From Circinella umbellata (lineage: Eukaryota; Mucoromycota; Mucoromycetes; Mucorales; Lichtheimiaceae): a stretch of 64,000 nt of DNA. Below the pieces are notes generated by a model that did not search any database, was not told the origin of the DNA, and was given only the letters and a program-made list of their open reading frames with translations. Positions 1-11,319 of the stretch are shown here, piece after piece (the stretch's first letter is position 1; every line of letters starts with the position of its first letter). Made by a program: the position numbers and the translations under genes. Location of the stretch: positions 210,020 through 274,019 of the forward strand of contig JAIWNF010000058.1 in the NCBI GenBank assembly GCA_025093555.1, read 5' to 3'.

Positions 1-2081
1 TTAGCAGTAGATCCATCGGAAGTACCCGTTGAAAAAACTATATATATTAAAGCAATAAATTATTTTTTAATTGGTTCAAAAGAACGATAAGATTACCATA
101 AATGATAATGATAATAATAACATATAGAAATACTATACCTGTTGTTTCTAATGCCTTAAAAAATTCTGCACGTAATCCATCAAGTTGTTGGGACATAACA
201 TGTAACAAATCAACAAATCTATCTGTACCACGAGTAATAGAACTTTGTTGCATTGTGGTATGTTTGGAGTTTTGAATATGTCGAGAATTATCTGATGGAC
301 TTGATCCTCTTTTTAATATATTAGAAAATGATATTCTTCTATTAGATATTGAAGAAGATCTGTTTTGATGTTGTGAAGAACCATAGTATTGTCCAAGAAT
401 ACGAATGAAATCTGTATATATAATGTGTATGTATGTATGAGAAAGAGAGAAAAATCCAAAAAAAAATTTTAACATCCTTTACCAATAATATCTTTTCGAG
501 TAATATCGAATTTATTCTGTTGTGCACTGATAGTTGAAACTTCACAATGAGTTGTGGATTCACTTTCAATATCTAATTAAAAAAAAGAAGTGTATAAGCT
601 TTTTCTTCAATTTTTTTTAAAACAGTTTTTCTTAAAGAATACGATATAATTTACCTTTGACTTCAAATGGTAATGTGCGTAATATATTACGAACAAAGTC
701 TTCACGCCGTTTTGTTTCTTCAGTCCGATATCCAGCAAGTAGATCAGCAATGGCATTAGCACTTTCTGCAAGTATCTATATATACATATAATAATTAAAA
801 CTAAATTGATAATAATAATAAAGGAAGGAGAAATATTATTGCCAACAACTCACTGTATTATATTCTTTACGTCGAACTACTTCAATCAAAAGATATCCCT
901 ATACAAATATAATGAATAAATAAGACTTTATTCTTACATCTAGTTAATTATAATAATATAAGAAACAAACTTACATAAGCAAATATGATTTCTTGAAGTG
1001 CTTCTAAATCCATTGTATAATTCTCATCTTGAAAAGTTGAAAACCATTTATTGGCATCTTCTATTCTTGGTGCAACGGCAGCAATTTCACTTTGTAATTG
1101 TGATACAATTCCCATATTTTCCAAAAATCGTTCAATACTTTTCCGTTTGGCTAATATTAATGTTACTACTTTCTGTCGAAGAGTTGTTTCATATCCATGT
1201 AACTTGGGTAAATAATCATGGATATGAATTTCTGCAAGATGGCTGAACGCTTCAAGCGTTTTTTTGGCATGAGATGTAAGTGTTGTTGTTGTTGAATGAA
1301 TGTTCGTACTACCACTTGCTCCTGATTGAACCCCAACATCTGTTGCCAATGTTGATCCAGTGGATAAACTTGATGCAGTGGTAGCGATGATGTTGATACT
1401 GTTATTGGTATTATTAGTAAGAGATGATATAGGAACATGTAATAATTCGGATATTTTGTTATAAACACGACTTAAATCTCGTTTGATTTTTTCTCTTAGA
1501 AACTGTGCTTTTTGTAAAATTTCTTGTATATCTAATACAACTGCATCCAGTGACTGTAAATCCTGATCTTCTGTGATTTGTTTTTGTAAATCCTTTTCAT
1601 AATGTTTTAAATCAGTCGATAAATCATGTAATTCTTGTAGTTCCTGACCCAATGTTGTACATAATTCACGAGCTCCATTTTTCGCTTTATCAATTCGTAA
1701 TGTATCAATGAAATCCATTAATAATCGCTCTCCTTCTTTTTCATTATGAGCGTTATTATTGTTGCTGATAATGATATTTTTTAAAATGACTGGATGAAGT
1801 CTGATATTTTGCAATACTGTCAAATTCAGTTCGGTTGCTTCCACAAGAGAAGAATGTTTAGCAAGTTCTTTTTCAGCAAAGGATGAAAAGGTTGTAATGT
1901 TTTGATTGGCTATATAACTATGAGATTCAAGATTTGTCATAGCAACATTAATTGCCATACTTTGCATCTTCTGTTCATTGACTGTATCTTTTGATAATTG
2001 TGCATGTGTTGATAATGTTTGAATTAATATCTAAATAATTTTATTTGTTTATTTAAAAAAATGGTCAATTTGGCAATATAA

Positions 2082-2112
<31 letters not shown>

Positions 2113-2935
2113 TCTCCAACAAATAAAATATACCAAATAAATATAAAGATATAGCTTACTTGACTATATGAATCAAAATCACTAAATAATTCTAGATAAA
2201 GTTGGCATGTTTCTACAAGATTTGGACTTGTAATCCCTTTGACACGTGCCAATGTGTGAACTGATGAAGATCCTATTATAATCATTATTTTTTAGGTTTC
2301 CATAATTATTATTATTGAAAAAAAAATTGCCCTACGAAATCAAAACAAAGAATAAAGAAGAACTGGGAATAGATATTATACCGTCAAAAGGAGGAATTTT
2401 TTGTTCAAGACTTGGCGTTTCCAAGTCAAGTAATTTAATCACTTCATCTTCTGCTGCATTGAGGTAGTGTCGATCATAAACAAATACCAAATATTCTTTC
2501 TATAGTTATCATTCATTATAGTTTCATTTATATATATATGCATAAGTAAATATATTAATATTAAATAATTTTGTTATAGCAACAAACTTACATCACCCGT
2601 GGCAGTGATAACTTCGTTCAACTGACTTGCTTTCACTTGAGTACCAAAGCTTGTCATCAGAATCTGACAGTCAATGGGAACTCCTGTATACTTTTCAATA
2701 CTACGTTTAAATTCTTCGAGACTAAAATGTATTCCATAATTTTTTTTTTGTTCTCTATTAACAACATTTCTCTCTCTCTTTTTTTTTTTTATCTTTAGCG
2801 ATTCAAATAAAAACAAAAGAAGCTGCGGAACAAGAACAGGAACTTTTTTTTATATATTTATATATACCTATCTATTGTGGCATTTTGGCTCGACCAACGT
2901 ACATGTCGGCCAGTCTCAGCCCTATATATCTTCAT
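1..2935 (-). CDS. ATG11: Atg11-like autophagy scaffold, N-terminal part (3' end outside window)
   Basis: Selective-autophagy scaffold that recruits cargo receptors and the Atg1 kinase complex to the phagophore assembly site. The ATG at 2935-2933 opens a short exon (MKIYRAETGRHV) that splices to an exon reading SLEEFKRSIEKYTGVP..., together forming the ubiquitin-like N-terminus typical of fungal Atg11 and animal RB1CC1/FIP200. The join at about 2872/2730 is in frame (AG|T gives Ser). A YLVFVYDRHYL-like segment and a long helical, coiled-coil-prone region (the single open exon at about 975-1967) follow, as in the family. At least seven short introns interrupt the part seen; one holds a (CT)n tract at about 2080-2115. 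The reading frame is still open at position 1 (Ser/Thr/Gly-rich linker), so the C-terminal Atg11 domain lies outside. Known: family architecture. Inferred: exon joins. Confidence 0.8.
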
Positions 2936-3266
2936 TGTAACAACCTCAAAAACCTTTTATTTTTTTTTCTAGTCTTGAACAAATTCAAAATTTGGTTTAA
3001 AAAAGTGAAATTAAGAAAAAGAAAAAAAAAAGAGTTGTGAATGAATAATAAAACTTTGGGGATTATAAAAATTGAAAGTTTTATGTGGTGTTTTGAATTA
3101 CGCATGACAACTGACTTTTAAGCCAATTTTGTGTGTAACATCCAATCAACAAATTATGTTTTCGCATAGTAAAAAAAATAAAGGAGAAACTAATTCTTTA
3201 TCATTGTAAATTATTATTGAAAAAATGTTAAAGGAATATGTTATTGAGATAATGCTTCTCCTATCT
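2936..3266. other. Intergenic, Atg11 5' side / F-box 3' side
   Basis: AT-rich spacer containing the presumed promoter of the Atg11-like gene and the 3' UTR of the F-box gene. Poly-A/T runs are visible; no gene or clear motif found. Confidence 0.5.
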
Positions 3267-5315
3267 CTAATAGTTGGTACAACGCCATCTCCATTGTCCG
3301 GATAAGAAAGAAGAAGATGGTGATGACGACAATATCAATGGATGATGAGTAAAAATAAATTCATCATCAAGTCTTGAAATATGTTTGGACTGTGATGGAT
3401 CAGTTGGAGTAGCAATATCATCTAATAAATCGCATCTAATATGACCTACTCGACCTAATCGTAATACTTGAAGTAAATGAAGTGATGTTAACCAACGTCG
3501 TATCAATTCAGGTTCACGATCAACAATTTTTCCACAATTGTAAACCGTTAATTTACGTAAATTACTCAAGGATCCAATTGTTCGTGCGGTAGCAGTACTA
3601 ATCCATGAATGATATAATGATAATTCTCTTAATCTGGGAACATGAGATGGTAACAAGCCACGTAACACATCAACAGTATCTTCATCTTGATCTTGCCATA
3701 TTTTTTCTTCTTCTTCTTCCGCTTGTTTCTTTTTCTTTTTTTGTTGCATTAATAATCTTTCATCACCTAATGAAAGATAATGATGACCTCCAGTTGTCCC
3801 TCCGATTCCTCCGGCGACTGAAGTTGCTGACGATAGAATTGGTGATGATGATGATGAACATGCTGCTGCTTTACGCATTTCCATTCTGAGTTCAAGTATT
3901 TCTAGATTGGGTACACATGTAAACAATTGTGTTAATGCTGACTTTGAAACAACAGGATAACAAAGGCGTAATTCGACCAATCCTTTAAAGTTACAAAGAG
4001 TTGCCAATGATCGATCCGTTAAATAAAGTTGATGTTCAGTCCGTGAGAGTTGCTGTCGTTGTAATTGTTTCAGCTGTAATTTTTGCTGTTGCTGAGATGA
4101 TGACTTGATATCGTTACCATTATTGATGGAGCTATTGTCATTCCTGTTATTACCATTGTTTTTCTTATTTAAAGAATGCATCATATTTCCATTATTAATA
4201 GGTGATGTAGATCGTCGTCGTTGTAATGTACCTGATGGTGATGCACATGGTGAAACAAGACGAGCGCCTCCTCCTCCTGTTGCTATAGTGGTAGGAGATG
4301 ATTTTAGATATCGTGGATGAAAATCTAATTTAGGTGATAAATCAAGTCGACGTAAAGAAGCTGGATTTAATTTTTCCACAATCTCATCCACATTTCCTCC
4401 AGTACGTAATTGTGTCAATCGGAAATCTTCTAATGTATGGAATCGTTCCAAGGTACGTATAATACCTACAAGCACTTGAGGTTCTTGACATGACAGATGT
4501 AATTGTTTTAAATTTTTTGCATATTGTTGCATACATAACAAGGTCAAGTTGGTCAACTCGATATTAAGCATCTTGAGAGATAATAATCGTTTCCCACAAT
4601 TTTTTAATAACATTTGAAGAACAGGTTGTGTAATGATACAAGAGGATATATCCAAATGAGTAAGATGATGTAATCGTCCAGCAATAGCACGACAACTGTC
4701 AATTTCAAAATGTTGATAACGTAATGATAACGATTCAATTTGACTACATCGTCCCACGATAAATTGTAAAGTGGATTCTGAAAGTGTTAGACTCATTGAA
4801 GGGACTTTGGACATATCCATAGCCAATGATGATAAATTGTGTGAAGGTCGCATTTGATATAAATGATCTCGTTGTTCAAAAGGCCATAATGTATCGTTAG
4901 TTGTATTCCCATATCGATTTAATTCGAGTTGTTTTATTTGTGGTAATGAACAAGCTACCATACAAAGTGCTTCTGGTGTTATGCACCAACACCCACTTAA
5001 ATTAACTTGTTGGATCGTCTTGAGTTGTAAATTGTTATTATTACTATTATTATTATTTGTTGTAGTAGTAGTAGTCATTGCTTTTAGTTCACCAGGTAGT
5101 TGAATTGAAATTCCACAATTACGTAATATAGTAACAAGAATACCATTGGTTATACGATCCCCATGATGTGAAAGATCAAGTGGTGACCAGCACCAAGGAT
5201 TATTGTAAAGTAAATTATGCATGCGTCGACATGTTATTGAAAGTTGACATTTGTCAGTAACATGAGTGACAAAACGTAAAATATTAAGAACTAACTCGGA
5301 CGGAAGTGTTTCCAT
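3267..5315 (-). CDS. F-box / leucine-rich-repeat protein
   Basis: Intronless reading frame of 682 residues. The N-terminus METLPSELVLNILRFV... with C and W residues spaced as in F-box domains (about residues 1-45) suggests a substrate receptor for an SCF ubiquitin ligase. Downstream are repeated leucine-rich units such as LTHLDISSCIITQPVL, LEDFRLTQLRTGG, LVELRLCYPVV and LRELSLYHSWI, matching the cysteine-containing LRR type of FBXL proteins. Low-complexity inserts (Thr/Asn near residue 85; Ser/Asn/Gln around 350-420; Ser/Gly and Lys/Glu around 490-540) interrupt the LRR region. No substrate can be named. The absence of introns contrasts with its neighbours. Start chosen at the only upstream ATG next to the F-box. 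Confidence 0.8.
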   Translation of the reverse strand: METLPSELVLNILRFVTHVTDKCQLSITCRRMHNLLYNNPWCWSPLDLSHHGDRITNGILVTILRNCGISIQLPGELKAMTTTTTTNNNNSNNNNLQLKTIQQVNLSGCWCITPEALCMVACSLPQIKQLELNRYGNTTNDTLWPFEQRDHLYQMRPSHNLSSLAMDMSKVPSMSLTLSESTLQFIVGRCSQIESLSLRYQHFEIDSCRAIAGRLHHLTHLDISSCIITQPVLQMLLKNCGKRLLSLKMLNIELTNLTLLCMQQYAKNLKQLHLSCQEPQVLVGIIRTLERFHTLEDFRLTQLRTGGNVDEIVEKLNPASLRRLDLSPKLDFHPRYLKSSPTTIATGGGGARLVSPCASPSGTLQRRRSTSPINNGNMMHSLNKKNNGNNRNDNSSINNGNDIKSSSQQQQKLQLKQLQRQQLSRTEHQLYLTDRSLATLCNFKGLVELRLCYPVVSKSALTQLFTCVPNLEILELRMEMRKAAACSSSSSPILSSATSVAGGIGGTTGGHHYLSLGDERLLMQQKKKKKQAEEEEEKIWQDQDEDTVDVLRGLLPSHVPRLRELSLYHSWISTATARTIGSLSNLRKLTVYNCGKIVDREPELIRRWLTSLHLLQVLRLGRVGHIRCDLLDDIATPTDPSQSKHISRLDDEFIFTHHPLILSSSPSSSFLSGQWRWRCTNY

Positions 5316-7417
5316 ATGTTTTGATTTTTTAAGAAAAATTTTTAAAGTGTTATGGAATAAATAATTAGAGTATATATAAAAGGAAGCAAGTGTGATTGAT
5401 TGACTTTAACTGTACCTCTCTTTTCCTTACATCTACCCCCACCCCCCCTTGTTTCACAAGGTCATGCTACATTTTTGTTTTACCCAACAAAAAACTTTGC
5501 CAGTCAATAAATCAAATAAAGATGGGATGTACCTTATTTTTATTATTGTTACTTTTTTTAAAAACCCTCCATTTACTTCCTTGATTTATTAATACACATT
5601 TGATATGAGACAATTAGTAATTGTCTGCATGGTAAAGTACGTGTACTATACATATATTCGTCCTTCCTGGATATTATCTGCACATTTCAATCACACTTAT
5701 AAAGAAGAATTGATGCTATAATAATAAACGCATGGTATTACATTGGTAATACAGAATATATATATAGTTGTCTTATCAAAGATGATAAGGATTTTTTATT
5801 ACCAAAACCAAAATAATTCCCCCCATCTTAAATTTAAATGTGGCCATATAGCTTTTTTATTTTATCATTTTTTTAGCATACGTAACAATAACAAGAGTAA
5901 TTTACATAGAAATTAGGTTTAGAACTATAAAACTACTATAATAAAAACTAAAGCTAAAACTAGCTTAGAAAGACATGGTTTATACGTAGAAAAATTAAAG
6001 ATGAGTATTTTTATATACAATTGGTCAAACAATATATCAAAGAAATTGAAGTCTTCCTATTATATGAGTCCACTGTTATTAATATATCAATACGTATTTA
6101 TATTACTTTTAATTATTCAAGTGATACTTGAACGATGACTTCATATTACACTCCAGGCCTGGGTACTATGTCCTTAATAGGCTAAAATTAAATTGTCACA
6201 TGACATTGGTTTACGTCCAAACCAATAATGTCAGGAAGCGGCATAATTTCATGGTACAAAATCAGTTTGATTTGATGTCAAAACATAATATTCATATTGT
6301 TTGATATATAAAGGGGAGATAAATTATGTATCCTTAATAATAACTTATTTTTTGATACGAATACTTTATGGTCTACTAATATATATACTTTATTTATTAT
6401 TATTATTATTCCTATGATTTATTTTTGGTAGATGAACATTGGAAAGGGATTCAATTGTTGGTTGATGAGTCTCGCAAGATGATGTCGGTTATTGAGATAA
6501 TATAATAGTCTGGATAGAATGGTAAAGATACAGTGGTAGTAATAGTGTATCTGTCTAGTAGAAGATAGTATACATGTTTATAAGCAGCAGCAGCTAATGA
6601 TTATCAATAAATATATATTCCAGGAGACAACAGGGTGTGTAATAAGTCATTTCTCAGTCAAGTATAGACTGATATGCTAAACTTATTTACCAGGTATTAT
6701 ATTTTGATATAACGACTCATCTACTACTAGCAGAATGTTGTTTTTCTGGATATTTATTAATGGTAAGAAGATTACTTGTACAATTTATAGTTAATCAAAA
6801 TGCATGAAAGTCATAAAATAAACTGTAGATAAGTAATGCATAAGTGCATAACCGAGTCAGCGGAAAAATCATGTAAAGCAAAAAAAAAGACCCGGTGGTA
6901 ATTCGTATCCAAAAAAAAAATTGAGACGGTACTCTGTCAAAAGCCTTTTACATAATGTTTCTTCTTTTATTCTAACTAGTTTTTTTTTGAGTACGTACTC
7001 AAAACATATTTGTGGAGAAATAAATTAAATATCTCAAAAGTAATTGAACCTATCGTCAAAGATTTGTTGAAGAAGGATTCATTTTCAATAAGAAGAAGGT
7101 TATTAAAGAAGCAACTAAAAAGTGAATCTCTGATTTTTTTGTGCCTTTACTGTATGCCTATATGAGAAACGTAAAAGTAAACTTTAAGTATATATTATGC
7201 AACTATGGTAGCTCACAAATATATACATTGTATATATTCTCTTTTGAGAGAACTGGATAATATTAAAGAATTTGTAAACTTGGTTATTATGAAATCACAT
7301 AAATTTTTTATTGCTAAGCAAAAAGTAAAATAAAAATAAAAATAAAAAGATTTCTAGTCACGTGAACTGAAAAAAAACCTCTTTATTATATTTAAATAAA
7401 AAATCAAGAAAAAAAAA
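5316..7417. other. Long intergenic stretch, no protein gene seen
   Basis: AT-rich with scattered microsatellite-like TA and ATT runs. It should contain the F-box gene promoter at its left end. An imperfect hairpin sits at about 6201-6233 (ATTGGTTT / AAACCAAT arms around ACGTCC). Short frames here (for example 5396-5584) lack coding character. Nothing else supported. Confidence 0.5.
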
Positions 7418-7418
7418 A

Positions 7419-7491
7419 ACTTTAATATAAGGTTTCGGTTAAGACATGTGATCCGAGATCAAAAGATCCTGTGTTCGAATCCTTGCAAAAG
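7419..7491 (+). promoter_or_regulatory. tRNA-like leader with B-box match (putative internal Pol III promoter)
   Basis: The sequence GTTCGAATCC at 7473-7482 fits the Pol III B-box core (GGTTCGANTCC) in all but its first base. About 40-45 bases upstream, AAGGTTTCGGTTAAGAC (7429-7445) resembles a tRNA D-arm/A-box. A tRNA fold can be drawn: five acceptor pairs, and four of five anticodon-stem pairs (7447-7451 with 7459-7463). D- and T-stems are poor, so this is unlikely to be a working tRNA. It lies about 60 bases before the snoRNA candidate, and a TTTTT run occurs at 7656-7660. Best reading: a degenerate tRNA retained as a Pol III promoter, as known for yeast snR52. This is an inference. Confidence 0.4.
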
Positions 7492-7540
7492 TCATTATTT
7501 AAATAGTCAAAAATTTTTAAAAAAAAAAGATAAAAAGCTT

Positions 7541-7634
7541 TGGGGTGATGATGATTAATATTTGGTCCGTGTTACTGAAAGCGGATTAAGACCCCGCGTT
7601 CATGTCGAGTAATTTGACCTACACTGAACCTTTG
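7541..7634 (+). ncRNA. snR18 (U18-like): C/D-box snoRNA, U18-type candidate
   Basis: C box GTGATGA at 7545-7551 and D box CTGA at 7624-7627 are 83 bases apart end to end, a normal C/D snoRNA size. An internal D' box CTGA is at 7575-7578. The bases immediately before D' (7562-7573, TTGGTCCGTGTT) are exactly complementary to AACACGGACCAA, a conserved 25S/28S rRNA segment. This is the same guide used by yeast and human U18 (yeast 25S A649/C650). Counting five bases upstream of D' (T7570) selects the A in AACA*CGG. The terminal stem is weak, with only two or three pairs near 7542-7544 / 7629-7631. Unlike yeast and human U18, it is not inside an intron of a protein gene that I can see. Family match is from memory of U18 guides; the boxes and complementarity are read directly. 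Confidence 0.75.
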
Positions 7635-7655
7635 AAAAATATATTCATATAGAGC

Positions 7656-7660
7656 TTTTT
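7656..7660 (+). terminator. T-run, possible Pol III terminator
   Basis: TTTTT 28 bases after the D box of the snoRNA candidate, followed by further T-rich sequence. Consistent with Pol III termination, but T-runs are common in this AT-rich DNA. Confidence 0.3.
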
Positions 7661-7758
7661 ATTTTATTATCATTACCCTTTCTTTTTTTTTCTCATTGAA
7701 AAAAGAAAAAGGTCTAATAGCAAGAGAATTCAATTGCATTTTATGATAAAAATTAATA

Positions 7759-8747
7759 ATGGCAAAACAACGCCTTAAACAATTTCATAATTCTATAATT
7801 ACAGAAAGTTCAACACCTATATCTTGTCCTTCTACAACTACAAAGGTTTCTTTTTTTAAAAAAAAATTCTCTCTCTTTTTTTACACAAACAACAGCTTTG
7901 TTTATTTATTTTCTTTCTTTTTTTTTTGAAATAAATTAAGGGGTCTATAAATCACAAACGACAATCAACAAACGACGAAAATCCATTAACAAGTCTCAGT
8001 AACATTTCAAAAATGACAGCAACTTTACCACAAAAACAAGAATTGTCAGATGTCGTAGTTGATCCGTTACCTAGCAACAAAACACGTAAACGATCTTTAC
8101 AACAACAGCCAACCAAGAGTCCAAGGTTTGTAAAGTCCATTGGTTTGCTCTTTACTTTTCTTTTTTTTTTAAAAAGGAATTTCAAATTATCCAATGTTTT
8201 TTTTTTCTTATCAAAACAAATTTATATTGATAATAATAGGTTATCACAAGAACGCAAGCAATGGTCACTAAGCGACTTTGAAATAGGTCGTGCATTAGGT
8301 AAAGGCAACTTTGGACAAGTATATCTTGCAAGAGAAAAACAAAGTGGATTTGTAGTTGCACTTAAAGTTTTATATAAAAAGGCTCTTGCGGATAGTAAAG
8401 TAGAACGACAACTTCGTAGAGAAGTAGAAATCCAGGGAAATTTACGGTAAAAAAAAAAAACCAACCATTATATATTAATTAATAATATACTATATGTGTA
8501 TGTATACTCAATTAAAAAGTATCAATTTAGTCATCCCAATATTTTACGACTGTATGGTTATTTTCATGACGAAACACGTGTATTCTTAATATTGGAATTA
8601 GCAGCAAAAGGTGAATTATATAAAGAATTACAAGCACAAAAGAAATTTCCAGAGGAGGTGGCTGCACGGGTAAGCAAAAACAAAAACATTCATTGTTTGA
8701 TTCAAAGATAAAGAAAAAAAAAAGTGTTTATAGTTAGCATGATTCAA

Positions 8748-8780
<33 letters not shown>

Positions 8781-9453
8781 GTATGTTGCACAAATGGCAA
8801 ATGCATTACTTTATTTGCATGGTAAACGAGTTATCCATCGTGATATCAAACCAGAAAATCTACTACTTGGTTTAAAAGGAGAATTGAAAATCGGTGATTT
8901 TGGTTGGTCTGTCAAGACAGGTGTTACAGAGTATGATTTCTGTTTTTTTTTAATCTACTGATAAAAAGCTATTTACTGTGAGGAATAAGATTTCACCATT
9001 ATTATGCAAAATTTAATAGAAGCCGACGACGAAAAACATTATGTGGAACATTAGATTATTTACCACCAGAAATTGTAGAAGGACGAAGTCATAATGAAAA
9101 GGTTGATTTATGGTCACTTGGTATTTTATTATACGAAATGTTATGTGGAAACCCTCCTTTTGAAGAGGAAAATAGTTATGAAACAACGTATCGTCGAATA
9201 ATTCATGTGGACTTACAAATTCCAGATCATGTTAGTAAAGAAGCATCCGATCTTATAAAAAAGGTAAATTGTTATATTAGTAAAATAAATTTGAAAAAAA
9301 GCAAACTTTTATTAACATTTTTTTCACAAGCTATTGGTATATAAATCTGTTGAAAGATTACCATTACGAAGCGTCATTTTACATCCATTTGTTACCAAAC
9401 ATGTACAACAAGCAAAACGTGCATCATCTTCTTCTTCGTCATCAACTCGATAA
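7759..9453 (+). CDS. IPL1/AURK-like: Aurora-family serine/threonine kinase
   Basis: Mitotic kinase of the chromosomal passenger complex. Seven exons, all GT..AG, can be joined in frame: 7759-7845, 7941-8125, 8240-8446, 8531-8669, 8782-8930, 9020-9263, 9331-9453, giving 377 residues. After a ~90-residue basic N-terminus comes [23 protein letters not shown] (glycine loop, region typical of Aurora). Also seen are the ALKVLYK lysine, [11 protein letters not shown] catalytic loop, IGDFGWSV (DFG with the Aurora-typical W), and the activation loop [15 protein letters not shown] with the conserved Thr. The C-terminal lobe ends with [13 protein letters not shown], an Aurora signature, and a Ser tail. 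The intron before exon 5 is a TA dinucleotide run that reaches the acceptor AG. Confidence 0.93.
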
Positions 9454-10039
9454 ATTATTATTATAATTTAAGAATTATTAGTTTTCTTTTTATATGTTAT
9501 TCGTTACTTTTCATTTTCACTTTTTATTTTTGGTTCCATCCAGAATTTGCTTATGTTGTTATCATTCCCTCCAATCTCTTCATTTTCATCCTCTCAAAAA
9601 TGATAATTCTGTAGCCTTTTCACTTTCATCCCATTTTTCATGGAGAAAAAATCCATGATAACAAATAAAAGCCCTATGTATATAGATTTTCAACCAAATA
9701 AATTATAACTATGTAACTTTCGTCATCTTTTAGTATTCATAGTTTCCTCCCCCCCCTCACATTTAAATGAATAGATATAAAATAAAAAGAATATTTTCAA
9801 GTAAAAGTATAGTGCAGAAAAAAAAACCAGAGGGCAAACCAAATCAGCCATTGTATTTCTTTTTTTTTTTGTTCAATAAAAAAACTCGTAATAATGAAGT
9901 CAATACATAAAATCTGCCTATCGATTTAAATATACCCGCTAAACTAATGATATGATTACTTCACATTCATTCGCAATTGTTTACTTCTATTAAATTTTAA
10001 ATACAATTGTAAAGTAAAATTAATATAACAGTTTTTTTT
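9454..10039. other. Convergent 3' region between Aurora kinase and eS26
   Basis: Non-coding AT-rich sequence serving as 3' UTR for both flanking convergent genes; AATAAA-like strings are present on both strands. No gene seen. A last coding exon of the eS26 gene could be hidden here. Confidence 0.5.
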
Positions 10040-10909
10040 TTACTTTTGACAACAACTCCATTCTCTCTCTTCCATCAAAAAATAATAACTTACGCGAGTG
10101 AAGCGGAATCGTGGGGGAGGAGTACGAACGCGACGGTCAACAACGGAACGAACACGAACGACACGAGCGTGAATAGCGCAAGAAACACAGTAGTGAAGCT
10201 TCACGTAAAGTTTGGGAATGGCATATTCCTCATAAACGGAAGCTTCTTGAAGATCACGGACAGCGGCGGCTTCGACCATGTTACGGACATTGAAGCGCTT
10301 GATAGCCTTGTCCTATAATAGTGATAATAAAAATATGTTTGTTTGTTGAGTATTTCAAAACATTATTAAAATTAAAAAGCTTTCCCCCCTTCAACTAAAT
10401 TAATTATTAGTTTTTACCTTGGGAACACAGCGAGAGCAGTTAATGCAGCGAACAAACTTGTTATGGCCACGGCCGTGCTTGTTGCGTCCGTTATTTCTTC
10501 TCTTGCAAGTCTAAAATACATTATTTTATATTGACATGACCCATTAAAAATATATGGACCAAAAAAGGAGAAAACCGTTGGTAAGTAAAATAATTTATAA
10601 ATTATTATTATTATAATTATTATATCATCCTTCTTGTCCCTTTTCCTCCACTCCCACTTTTCTCCAATGGAGATGTGTTTTATTTTATTTTTCCAATTCT
10701 CCAATTCCAAACGTTTTATTTTTCTTTTATCCAATTATGTTGAGAATATTATATCCAAATGGTCGTTCGTTAATAATAATAATGAAAATAATCCGATTTC
10801 ATGGTTGATTGATTGATAATGTTGATGGATGGATAGACGTTTGGATGATTGGATGGAAGTGAGAATGGAGGATGGACGAGGATTTTCGAATGGGATTGTT
10901 ACGCACCAT
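10040..10909 (-). CDS. RPS26: 40S ribosomal protein eS26 (RPS26)
   Basis: Small-subunit protein at the mRNA exit site. Exon 10510-10418 reads [16 protein letters not shown]...[10 protein letters not shown]. Exon 10312-10094 reads [20 protein letters not shown]...[19 protein letters not shown]...[11 protein letters not shown]. Both are unmistakable eS26, including the four zinc cysteines (CINC and CVSC). The first exon is proposed to be just the ATG at 10909-10907, followed by donor GTGCGT and a ~396-nt intron, a common layout in ribosomal protein genes. After FTR a clear GTAAGT donor occurs. The simplest continuation is an acceptor ending at 10043 followed at once by TAA (10042-10040), giving 105 residues, about 10-14 shorter than yeast and human proteins. 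The true C-terminal exon is therefore uncertain. Confidence 0.9.
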
Positions 10910-11319
10910 ATTACGGAAAAAGAGGTAGAACTATGGATTCATTCATCAGGGCCTTTTGCTCACTATCAAGTCCGAACCCAAAAAGGAAACTGCCCGAGTA
11001 TATAATTTATCATCTCGCGCCGCATGCTAAACCTTAGATTATTTCTACCTTTATTTCTTTTTTTCTAATATATTTAATATTATAGTTATTATGATATACT
11101 CATAATTGTCGCTATTATAGAAAAAATTAACAATTAATCACCATACTATCACCATAACAACAACCATAGCAACAAAAAAAAAACTTTGAATTATATATAT
11201 GTAAAATATAATGATTATATATAAAAAAGAGAATAGTGATAGTAGGATGGTAATAAGAATAACAATAAAAATATGGAGTAAATGTGTCTAGGTATAATAT
11301 TATAAAATATATATTCTTT
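10910..11319. other. Promoter region of eS26 / 3' UTR of zinc-finger gene
   Basis: Contains the presumed eS26 promoter near 10910-11030, noticeably less AT-rich than its surroundings, then AT-rich 3' UTR of the next gene. No gene seen. Confidence 0.4.

Noticed and set aside
7419..7491. A functional tRNA gene
   Set aside because: Acceptor and anticodon stems pair partly, but D- and T-stems have mismatches and base 33 is not T; kept only as a Pol III-like leader.
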